This document shows positions 47,239 through 54,987 of a stretch of 64,000 bases of DNA, one piece after another. The stretch's first letter is position 1. Every line of letters starts with the position of its first letter. The translations under genes and the position numbers were made by a program. The notes under the pieces were generated by a model. The model was not told the DNA's origin, did no database searches, and saw nothing but the letters and a program-made list of their open reading frames with translations. Source of the stretch: JAEUOS01 sp046160545 (lineage in GTDB: Bacteria; Pseudomonadota; Gammaproteobacteria; Burkholderiales; JAEUOS01); assembly GCA_046160545.1 (NCBI GenBank), contig JBJXGS010000005.1:1-64000 (forward strand), in the 5' to 3' direction.

Positions 47239-47270
47239 AGCCCGATCAAATTTCATAAGAGGATTCGTTC

Positions 47271-48080
47271 ATGAAAAGAAAACTGCTTTCCATGTTTGCA
47301 GCGGCTGCGCTTGCCGCAATCGCGGGCGTTGCACAGGCGTCGACCAGCACCTTCGATGATCTCTTTCTGCCCGGCCCGAACACGAACTATTTTCCAGGTG
47401 GCGCGGTCAGTGGTGCTTTCCCGTTTTCCAGCGGCGGCGCGACTTTCAATCACGATTACACGAACTTCGGATTTCCCGGCTGCTGCGCGACTGGTTGGTC
47501 GTACTCGAACCACACGGACAACACGACACCGGGTTTCGGCAACCAATACAGTGCATTCGCCGGGTCCGGCCAGGGCGGGTCTGCCAATTACGCGGTCGGC
47601 TTCCTCGGGCCATTGGGCGTCGACTTGGGCGCACCCGTCACGCTCAGCGGTGCCTACTTCACCAATACGACCTATGCCGCGCTGTCCATGCGTGACGGCG
47701 ACGGATTCGCCAAGAAGTTCGGTGGCCCGTCCGGAAATGACCCTGATTTCTTCAGGCTCACGATCAGCGGTTTCAACAACGCTACGCCCACCGGAAGTGT
47801 CGATTTCTATCTGGCCGACTACCGCTTTGCCGACAACACGCAGGACTATATCGTCCAGAACTGGACCTTCGTGAACCTGTCGAGCCTCGGGACTGTTACG
47901 CGCCTGGGCTTCGACCTAGCCTCGACCGACAACGGAGCGTTCGGCATGAATACGCCGGCCTATTTCGCGATGGACAATCTCGCGCCCGTACCGGAGCCTC
48001 ATCAAGCACTCCTGCTTCTAGCTGGGCTTGCCTTGCTTGGCACGCTCAAGCGCAAGCGCATCACAGGCTTGCAAGCATAG
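47271..48080 (+). CDS. DUF4465-like PEP-CTERM protein, candidate B12 binder
   Basis: 269 residues, ATAAGAGGA ribosome site, signal peptide to about residue 24. The body shows what I recognise as DUF4465: ATGWSYSNHTDNTTPGFGNQ, YSAFAGSGQGGSANYAVGFL, YAALSMRDGDGFAKKFGG, VDFYLADYRFADNTQDYIVQ and DNGAFGMNTPAYFAMDNL. From memory, this domain is found in Bacteroidetes B12 transport loci and may overlap the BtuH family; not checked. The end is a PEP-CTERM signal (VPEP at 240, helix, LKRKR). The riboswitch, the anchoring and the receptor gene downstream support cell-surface corrinoid capture. Confidence 0.88.
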   Translation: MKRKLLSMFAAAALAAIAGVAQASTSTFDDLFLPGPNTNYFPGGAVSGAFPFSSGGATFNHDYTNFGFPGCCATGWSYSNHTDNTTPGFGNQYSAFAGSGQGGSANYAVGFLGPLGVDLGAPVTLSGAYFTNTTYAALSMRDGDGFAKKFGGPSGNDPDFFRLTISGFNNATPTGSVDFYLADYRFADNTQDYIVQNWTFVNLSSLGTVTRLGFDLASTDNGAFGMNTPAYFAMDNLAPVPEPHQALLLLAGLALLGTLKRKRITGLQA

Positions 48081-48103
48081 AGTCCTGCGGACACCCCTCT
48101 GCG

Positions 48104-50185
48104 GTGACGAGTAGGAATCCGCGACGCCGGCTGCGAATTGCAGCAGGCGTCGCGTTCGCGCTGTGCGCGCAATGGGCTTGCGCTCAAACGGGAGAACAAG
48201 CACCGATTCGGGCCGATACGGTGCCCGAGGTGATCGTTACCGCCCCCCGTCTCTACGGGACGGTGCGCACCACGCCCCACGGTGTTTCGGTGTTCACCGC
48301 CGATGATATTCGGCGGTCGGCGGCGACCTCGGTCGCTGACGTTTTGAGCCGGGCGGCCGGCCTCAACCTGCACAGCTTTTTCGGCAGCGACAAGAGCACG
48401 CGCATCGACATGCGTGGCATGGGTGACACGGCGACCAGCAATGTACTGATCATGGTCGACGGTGTGCGCTTGAACGAGCTCGACCTGTCAGGCGCCGATC
48501 TCAGCACCGTGGCCCTGTCGCAGATCGAGCGTATTGAAGTCGTGCGCGGAGGCGGTTCTGTGGTTTACGGTGACGGCGCGGTCGCCGGCGTGGTCAACAT
48601 CATTACCAAGCGCAGCCAACCCGAGAGCGCCAGACTGTCGGTCGAGCTCGGCGCCGGCTCGTACGGGATGGACGACATGCGCATCCATGCAAGTGGCGGC
48701 AGCGGTCCGGTGGCGTTGTTTCTCAACATGAGTCAGCTCGACACCGAGGGCTTTCGCAGGAATGGCGACTTGCGATCGCGCAATGTCTCGGGCGAAGTGC
48801 GTTTTTTCGGGGCGGGTGAGCTGCACTTTCTCGATGCCTACCTGCGAGCATCACACCACAAGGACGCCTACGGGCTGCCGGGCCCGGTCAACGCGGTGAA
48901 TTTCGCGGCCGGGACTGACGCCCGACGCGGCACCAACGCACCGAACGATCGCGGCCAGACCGAAGACATCACCTGGACCGCCGGGGCCGGCGCCGACTTG
49001 GGGTGGGCGGGACGGCTTGAAGTGCAGAGCAGCTTTCGCGACCGGCGCAACGATTTCGTGATCGGCTTTTCGCCGCTGATCGCGCTGGAGCGGCAACGCT
49101 CGATCATTGTTTCCAAGCGTCTCGACCTGCAATTGCGCTACGACAAGGATTTTCGCGCCTTCGGCGGCGTCCACAGCCTGGGTTTTGGACTCAATGAGCA
49201 GGACGGTACCTATGCGCGCTATTCGAACGGCCGCTATGTTCCGGACCAGTCGGAGCAGAGGGTGGGCGAGGTCCGGGCGCAGGGTGCGTTTGCCACCTTG
49301 AAGCTACGCCTCAACGCAGATCTGGAGGTCACTGCGGGCATGCGCGAGAACCGGTTTTCAACTCGCATGGCTACCGAAAGATTCACACGCAGATGTGTTT
49401 TCATGCCTTTCCCTATTCGTGTCTGTACGCCCTACGTGTACACGCCGCAGAGTGAACGAGCCACGACCTGGCACAACCAGGCGTCTGAAGTCGGTATCAG
49501 CTGGCGAATGATTCCCGGCCTTACCGGCTATGCAAGCGCGACACGGCACTTTCGCAATCCGAACCTGGATGAACTTGCCCAGGCGGCGGTGGACCTGCGA
49601 CCGCAATCCGGTCGCACCACCGAAGCCGGGCTGCGTTATTCAAAGGACCGCGATCTTGAAGTGAGCGTGGGCGTTTTTGAAATTCTCAACAACAGCGAGA
49701 TCTACTTTGGCGCCGATCCCGCATCCGGCCTGTCGGCCAACCGCAACTATGAGTTGCCGACGCGCCGCCGCGGTGTGGAATTCGAAGGCCGCTGGCAGGC
49801 CACCCGGACGGTCATGCTGCGCGCCAATGGAGCGGTGATCGAGCCGCGCTTTGTCGGCGTCAACGCCGACATTCCGCATGTGCCTCGGCATACGGCCAAT
49901 GCGGGCCTCGAATGGCGCGCCAGCGAGAACACCACCCTCTCCGGCGCCCTGCGCTACGTCGGCATGCGCTTCGATGGTAACGATTTCACGAATCGTACGC
50001 AGCCGCCGCTGCCGCGCTATCTCATCGTCGATGCTGCGTTACGGGTGGGGATAGGTGCGGCCGAGCTCACCGTCGGCATCAACAATCTGACCAACCGTGC
50101 CTACTCAACGCTCGGATACAGCGCCACCTACTATCCGATGCCCGAACGCAATGCGTTCGTGCGCTTGCGTTTCGGTTTTCCATAG
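48104..50185 (+). CDS. TonB-dependent receptor, BtuB-like
   Basis: 693-residue outer membrane transporter. GTG start, signal peptide (cleavage after ACAQ), a TonB box-like TVPEVIVTAPR, then plug domain (TSVADVLSRAAGLNLHSFFG, TRIDMRGMG, VLIMVDGVRLNELDL, GSVVYGDGAVAGVVNIITKR) and a 22-strand barrel ending in aromatic FGFP-type C-terminus (NAFVRLRFGFP). A two-Cys loop (CVFMPFPIRVC, about residues 430-440) is probably extracellular. Riboswitch control of the operon makes cobalamin the likely substrate. No BtuCDF genes are nearby. Confidence 0.9.
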   Translation: MTSRNPRRRLRIAAGVAFALCAQWACAQTGEQAPIRADTVPEVIVTAPRLYGTVRTTPHGVSVFTADDIRRSAATSVADVLSRAAGLNLHSFFGSDKSTRIDMRGMGDTATSNVLIMVDGVRLNELDLSGADLSTVALSQIERIEVVRGGGSVVYGDGAVAGVVNIITKRSQPESARLSVELGAGSYGMDDMRIHASGGSGPVALFLNMSQLDTEGFRRNGDLRSRNVSGEVRFFGAGELHFLDAYLRASHHKDAYGLPGPVNAVNFAAGTDARRGTNAPNDRGQTEDITWTAGAGADLGWAGRLEVQSSFRDRRNDFVIGFSPLIALERQRSIIVSKRLDLQLRYDKDFRAFGGVHSLGFGLNEQDGTYARYSNGRYVPDQSEQRVGEVRAQGAFATLKLRLNADLEVTAGMRENRFSTRMATERFTRRCVFMPFPIRVCTPYVYTPQSERATTWHNQASEVGISWRMIPGLTGYASATRHFRNPNLDELAQAAVDLRPQSGRTTEAGLRYSKDRDLEVSVGVFEILNNSEIYFGADPASGLSANRNYELPTRRRGVEFEGRWQATRTVMLRANGAVIEPRFVGVNADIPHVPRHTANAGLEWRASENTTLSGALRYVGMRFDGNDFTNRTQPPLPRYLIVDAALRVGIGAAELTVGINNLTNRAYSTLGYSATYYPMPERNAFVRLRFGFP

Positions 50186-50305
50186 ATCCGGTGTTTCCGG
50201 CAGCGCCAGTCACTTGCGACCATTGCAAGTTCGACCTCATGGTGCATCGCGCGGCGGGTGGTGCGATTCAGGTAGTCTTGCAACGACGCCAACCTGGAGG
50301 ATTCG

Positions 50306-51268
50306 ATGCAGCTCACCATTCGCCTGTTTTGCCTGCTGCTCTGCATGTTCGCTGGCGGTTCTGCGCTGGCGTGGCCCGAGCGTCCGCTGCGCATGATCGT
50401 GCCCTATGCCCCGGGTTCGTCGCCTGACAACATCTGTCGCCTGCTGGCGCAGGAAATGGCCAAGTCGCTCGGCGTCAACATCGTCATCGACAACCGCGCC
50501 GGCGCTTCCGGCTCGGTAGGCACCGAAGCGATCGCCAAGGCCACACCCGACGGCTACACGATCGGCTACGGCAACATCGGCACGCTCACCACCAACCGCT
50601 TCATGATCGCCAAGTTGCCGTATGACCCGGACCGCGACCTGACCCTGATCGGCATGATGGGCGCGGTGCAGAACATGCTGGCGGTCAACAACAACCTGCC
50701 GGTGAAGTCTGTCAAGGACCTGATCGCGCTGGCCAGGAAAAGCCCTGGCAAACTGTTGATGGCTTCCGGCGGCGCCGGCAACACCGGCCACCTGGGCGGC
50801 GAACTGTTCAAGTCGATGACCGGCACCTTCATGCTGCACGTGCCCTATCGTGGCAGCCCGGCGGCGATCACCGACCTGATCGGTGGCCAGGTTGACCTGA
50901 TGTTCGACAACCTCTCATCAGTCGGCGCACATGCCAAGTCCGGCCGAGTGCGCGGCGTAGCAGTCTCCGGCCTGAAACGCTCGCCGTCCTTTCCAGAACT
51001 GCCCACCGTCGCCGAATCAGGTGTGCCCGGCTACGAGACGCTGGCCTGGGGCGGTCTGGTCACGCCGGCCAAACTGCCGGCCGATATCGTGGCGCGTCTC
51101 AATACCGAATTGAACAAGGCCCTGCAAAGCCAGCCGGTCAAGGACGGCTACTTCACCATGGGTTTTGAGCCCTCCGGCGGCACGCCAGCTGCCTTCGCCG
51201 CCATGGTCAAGAGCGAGATCCCGAAGTGGGAGGCGGTCATCAAGCGGGCTGGTGCGAAGATGGAGTGA
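50306..51268 (+). CDS. Bug-family (TctC-type) solute-binding protein
   Basis: 320 residues, GGAGGA ribosome site. Signal peptide to about residue 22 (GGSALA), then WPERPLRMIVPYAPGSSPD, IVIDNRAGASGSVGTEAIAK, DGYTIGYGNIGTL and TVAESGVPGYETLAWGG. Third orphan Bug protein of the window. It precedes a D-aminoacylase-family gene by 137 bases, so its ligand may be an N-acyl amino acid or similar carboxylate. Confidence 0.93.
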   Translation: MQLTIRLFCLLLCMFAGGSALAWPERPLRMIVPYAPGSSPDNICRLLAQEMAKSLGVNIVIDNRAGASGSVGTEAIAKATPDGYTIGYGNIGTLTTNRFMIAKLPYDPDRDLTLIGMMGAVQNMLAVNNNLPVKSVKDLIALARKSPGKLLMASGGAGNTGHLGGELFKSMTGTFMLHVPYRGSPAAITDLIGGQVDLMFDNLSSVGAHAKSGRVRGVAVSGLKRSPSFPELPTVAESGVPGYETLAWGGLVTPAKLPADIVARLNTELNKALQSQPVKDGYFTMGFEPSGGTPAAFAAMVKSEIPKWEAVIKRAGAKME

Positions 51269-51405
51269 TCGCCCTGCCCGCGCGTCGGGCTCTCTCGCCG
51301 GACACGCTGTTGTCGCGAGATTGTGTGAACGGCACGCTCGCGTCAGTAGCACCCAAGTCCGGCCGTTACCATCCAGCCACAGCTTCAAGACACCCTCGGT
51401 GCCAC

Positions 51406-52845
51406 ATGCCTGCCCAATACGACCTGATCATTCGCAACGCGACCATCATCGACGGTCGCCGCACCCCCCGCTTCACAGGTGACGTCGGCGTCAAGGGCGA
51501 GCGCATCGCCGCCATCGGCCGTCTGGACGCCGACCGTGGCGAACGCGAGATCGACGCCTCGGGCAAGGTCGTCGCGCCCGGCTTCATCGATTCGCATACC
51601 CACGACGACCGCTTTTTGCGCTCGCACCCCGCGATGACGCCCAAGGTGAGCCAGGGCGTGACCACCGTGATCGCCGGCAACTGTGGCATCAGTCTGGCGC
51701 CGCTGGTGGCGACCAACCCGCCCGCGCCGCTCGACCTGATCGACGACAGCGCCGCCTACCGCTTCGCCAAATTCGCCGACTTCATGGCCGATCTGGCCGC
51801 CAACCCGGCGGCCACCAACGCCGCCTGCATGGTTGGCCACACCACCCTGCGGGTGGCTACGATGGACCGCGTGGACCGCGTCGCTACCGCGTCAGAAGCC
51901 GCGCATATGGCGGCGATGACAGAAGAAGCCATGAAGGCCGGGGCGATCGGTTTTTCCACCGGCACCTATTACCCGCCGGCCGCGCATGCCAGCACCGAGG
52001 AGATCATCACCGCCGCGCGACCCTTGAAGGCACACGGCGGCCGTTACGTGACCCACATGCGCGATGAGGCCGACAATATCGTCGCTGCGATGGCCGAGGC
52101 CTTTCGCATCGGCCGCGAGGTCGGCGTGCCGGTCATCATCTCGCACCACAAGGTGGTGGGCTTGCGCAACTACGGCCGCTCTGAGGAGACCCTGAAGATT
52201 CTGACCGAGGCCAAGCGCGGCCAGGAGGTCTGTGTCGACTGTTATCCCTACATCGCCTCCTCCACCATGCTGCGCGCCGACCGCATTCCCCTGTCGGACC
52301 GCATCATCATCACCTGGTCAAAGCCGCATCCTGAATTCACCGGCGTTGACCTTTCGGAAGTGGCGCGTCGCATGGGCGTCTCGCAGGAAGAAGCGGTGGC
52401 CAGGCTGCTGCCCGCCGGCGCGATCTACTTCTCGATGAATGAAGCCGACGTGCAACGCATCCTCAAGTTCGAGGACACCATGGTCGGTTCCGACGGCATC
52501 CCGCACGACATCAAGCCGCACCCGCGGCTGTGGGGCACCTTCCCGCGTGTGCTCGGCCACTACAGTCGCGACATCGGCCTGTTTCCGCTGGAGACAGCGG
52601 TCTACAAGATGACGGGCCTGACCGCTGCCAAGTTTGGTCTGGCCGATCGAGGCGTGCTTGATGTTGGCGCGTTTGCTGACATCACCATATTCGATGCTGC
52701 CACTGTCAACGACGGCGCGACTTTCGAGCACCCCACCCAGCCGGCGCTTGGGATTGACAGCGTGATCGTCAACGGCGAACCGGTGTGGCTCGCGGGCCAG
52801 GCGACCAATGCAAGGCCGGGACGGTTGTTGCTTAACCGGACTTGA
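51406..52845 (+). CDS. N-acyl-D-amino-acid deacylase-family amidohydrolase
   Basis: 479-residue cytosolic zinc hydrolase. Start MPAQYDLIIRNATIIDGRRT is the D-aminoacylase/dihydroorotase-like pattern. Metal and catalytic motifs: GFIDSHTHDDRFL, TTVIAGNCGISLAPL, VIISHHKVVG and MVGSDGIPHD. The C-terminal EHPTQPALGIDSVIVNGEPV is typical. It removes acyl groups from D-amino acids or related amides. Pairing with the Bug binding protein upstream suggests a scavenging role for an N-acylated or carbamoylated compound. Confidence 0.92.
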   Translation: MPAQYDLIIRNATIIDGRRTPRFTGDVGVKGERIAAIGRLDADRGEREIDASGKVVAPGFIDSHTHDDRFLRSHPAMTPKVSQGVTTVIAGNCGISLAPLVATNPPAPLDLIDDSAAYRFAKFADFMADLAANPAATNAACMVGHTTLRVATMDRVDRVATASEAAHMAAMTEEAMKAGAIGFSTGTYYPPAAHASTEEIITAARPLKAHGGRYVTHMRDEADNIVAAMAEAFRIGREVGVPVIISHHKVVGLRNYGRSEETLKILTEAKRGQEVCVDCYPYIASSTMLRADRIPLSDRIIITWSKPHPEFTGVDLSEVARRMGVSQEEAVARLLPAGAIYFSMNEADVQRILKFEDTMVGSDGIPHDIKPHPRLWGTFPRVLGHYSRDIGLFPLETAVYKMTGLTAAKFGLADRGVLDVGAFADITIFDAATVNDGATFEHPTQPALGIDSVIVNGEPVWLAGQATNARPGRLLLNRT

Positions 52846-53031
52846 CGCTCCTGACTCCCGGTGCGGCAGTATTGGCCGCGCTCAGGTGGAAGCAAGGCCG
52901 TACTTCGCTCCAGCTGCAGGTAACGCTTGCGCGGCTTGATCGACCGAAGCCGGCGTAGAATCGCCGCGCTGCTCGAGGCACGAAGAACAAAATCCCCGGC
53001 CCGGCGCGCCTTATCCACAGGAGGAGACAAC

Positions 53032-54375
53032 TTGAAATACGCCACCCGCGCCCTGACGGCGCTTGCAGTGCTTGGCCTGGCTGCCTGCGCGCAGCAGCCC
53101 ACCAAACCCAGCCCCCCGCCGCCGGCCCCGGTTGCAGCCACACCTGCGCCTGCGCCGGCACCCGTGCCCGCGCCGCAAGTCGCCAAGCCCAAGCCTGCTC
53201 CCGCGCCCGCGGTCGCCGCGGCCCCTGCCAAACCACCGGCACCACCGCCGGCATGGCAGCAGGGACGTACGGCAGGCCAGGCCTCGTCGCCTCTGGCACC
53301 GTTGCCCGGCAAGTTGGTCGTCACGCCGCCCAACGAGATTCCGCTGGACCGAATCAAGCTGCCGCCGGGATTCAAGGTTGAGTTGTGGGCGCACGGCATG
53401 CCTGGCGCACGCATGATGGTGCGCGGCGACAAGGGCAAGATCTATGTCGGCACGCGCATCATCGGCCGCGTCTACGAAATCAGCGACAACGGCCGCGAGC
53501 GTTCCTCACGCGTGGTCGTCGACAAGCTCGTGCAACCCGCGGGCGTCGCCTTTCGCAAGGGCTCCCTTTACGTGATGGCGATCGACCGTGCCCTGCGCTT
53601 CGACGGCATCGAGTCCAATCCGGACGCCAAGCCGGTCGACATGACCGCGGCGTTCCGCCTGCCGCCCGAGCAGCACCACAACTGGAAGTACATCAAGTTC
53701 GGTCCTGACGGCAAGCTCTACGTGCCTTTCGGTGCGCCCTGCAACATTTGCGTTCCCGGTGACGAGTACGCGCAGATCCGCCGCTACAACCCTGACGGCA
53801 CCGGCATGGAAGTCATCGCTCGTGGCGTACGCAACACGGTCGGCTTCGACTGGCATCCGCGCACCAAGGAGCTCTGGTTCACCGACCATGGCCGCGACTG
53901 GATGGGGGACGACAGCCCCGATGACGAGTTGAACCGCATCTCCAAGACCGGACTCAACTTCGGTTTCCCGTATTGCCACGCCAGCGGAGTGCCTGACCGT
54001 GATCTGCCGAAGGCCAATGCCTGCGACGGCGTGACGCTGCCGGTCACGAACATGGGGCCGCACGCGGCCGTCATGGGAATCAGGTTCTACACCGGCAAGA
54101 TGTTCCCCAAAGAGTACCGCGAGTCGATGTTCATTGCGCGCAAGGGCTCGTGGAACCGGACCAACAAATTGGGCTTCGATGTAGTCACCGTCACCGCCAG
54201 CAAGGACGGCAAAAACCCCAAGATCACGCCCTTCATGACCGGCTTCATGGATGAGCGCACCCAGCAATTCTGGGGACGCCCGGCCTACATCCTGCAGCAG
54301 CGTGACGGCTCGCTCCTGGTGTCTGACGAGCAGCTCGGTGCGATCTACCGCGTCTCCTATGCCGGCAAGAAGTAA
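53032..54375 (+). CDS. Sorbosone-dehydrogenase-family PQQ lipoprotein
   Basis: 447 residues. TTG start with AGGAGGAG gives MKYATRALTALAVLGLAAC, a lipobox ending in LAAC, so a lipoprotein. Residues 25-85 are an Ala/Pro/Lys-rich spacer (KPSPPPPAPVAATPAPAP). The beta-propeller from about residue 100 (PPGFKVELWAHGMPGARMMV, NTVGFDWHPRTKELWFTDHG, SPDDELNRI, NFGFPYCHASG) matches the sorbosone/soluble-glucose-dehydrogenase family, whose members use PQQ. Adjacent cytochrome c and a PqqU-like receptor fit this. The substrate is an unknown sugar or alcohol. Confidence 0.9.
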   Translation: MKYATRALTALAVLGLAACAQQPTKPSPPPPAPVAATPAPAPAPVPAPQVAKPKPAPAPAVAAAPAKPPAPPPAWQQGRTAGQASSPLAPLPGKLVVTPPNEIPLDRIKLPPGFKVELWAHGMPGARMMVRGDKGKIYVGTRIIGRVYEISDNGRERSSRVVVDKLVQPAGVAFRKGSLYVMAIDRALRFDGIESNPDAKPVDMTAAFRLPPEQHHNWKYIKFGPDGKLYVPFGAPCNICVPGDEYAQIRRYNPDGTGMEVIARGVRNTVGFDWHPRTKELWFTDHGRDWMGDDSPDDELNRISKTGLNFGFPYCHASGVPDRDLPKANACDGVTLPVTNMGPHAAVMGIRFYTGKMFPKEYRESMFIARKGSWNRTNKLGFDVVTVTASKDGKNPKITPFMTGFMDERTQQFWGRPAYILQQRDGSLLVSDEQLGAIYRVSYAGKK

Positions 54376-54985
54376 GCTGGTCCGGCGTGCGGTTGAAACC
54401 GCGCGCCGGATCGCAGCGACGCCCGCGCTTTTCGCGGGCGTCGTTTTTTCTGGCCTGCCGGCGGCACCAGCACTGTCGCAAGGCTTGCCGGCCAAGGCGC
54501 AGGTCTGCGTCGCGTGCCATGGTGCGGACGGCAATTCGGCCATGCCGGGCAGTCCGTCCCTGGCGGCACAGCCGCGCCTGTTTCTCGAGAACCAGATGGT
54601 CATGATCCGCGAGGGACTGCGCGACATCGCGGTCATGCGCGGCATGCTCAAGGGTTTCACCGACGCCGAGCTCAGCGCAGTGGCGCGCTTCTATTCAGTG
54701 CAGCCTTTGAAGCCGCAGCGGCCGGCAGCGGACGCCCTGCGCGTGACGCGTGGAGCGGCCCTGTCCAAGGCGGGCATATGCGGCACCTGCCATTTGCCGG
54801 ACTACGCCGGGCGCGAGCAGATACCGCGGCTGGCCGGACAGCGCGAGGACTATCTGTTCATCTCGATGCGCGATTTTCGCGACGGCACCGCGAGCGGACG
54901 CGACACAATCATGGCCGCGTCGCTGCGCGGAATGAGTGACGACGAGTTGCGCGACCTCGCGCACTATTTCGCTCTCAAGCCTTGA
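54359..54985 (+). CDS. Dihaem cytochrome c (c4-like)
   Basis: 208 residues. ATG at 54359 overlaps the end of the dehydrogenase gene by 17 bases. The N-terminus (PARSKLVRRAVETARRIAAT, then ALFAGVVFSGLPAAPALSQ) is a signal peptide. Two haem sites: QVCVACHGADG and GICGTCHLPDY; a Met ligand may be MLKGFT. It probably accepts electrons from the PQQ dehydrogenase. A perfect terminator hairpin with six T lies inside its leader region (54417-54449), so its expression depends on readthrough or a later start. No later Met precedes the first haem. Confidence 0.82.
   Translation: MPARSKLVRRAVETARRIAATPALFAGVVFSGLPAAPALSQGLPAKAQVCVACHGADGNSAMPGSPSLAAQPRLFLENQMVMIREGLRDIAVMRGMLKGFTDAELSAVARFYSVQPLKPQRPAADALRVTRGAALSKAGICGTCHLPDYAGREQIPRLAGQREDYLFISMRDFRDGTASGRDTIMAASLRGMSDDELRDLAHYFALKP
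54381..54449 (+). terminator. Intrinsic terminator with tandem hairpins
   Basis: First hairpin: 13-base arms 54381-54393 and 54398-54410 with one G-U pair. Second: perfect 11-base-pair stem CGACGCCCGCG / CGCGGGCGTCG (54417-54427 and 54433-54443) with loop CTTTT, then TTTTTT (54444-54449). This is a textbook Rho-independent terminator placed right after the dehydrogenase stop but inside the coding sequence of the cytochrome leader. Confidence 0.88.
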
Positions 54986-54987
54986 GC

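Noticed and set aside
50212..50230. Inverted repeat ACTTGC/GCAAGT between the TonB receptor and the Bug gene
   Set aside because: Six-base arms with a seven-base spacer are expected by chance at this length, and no promoter aligns with it.
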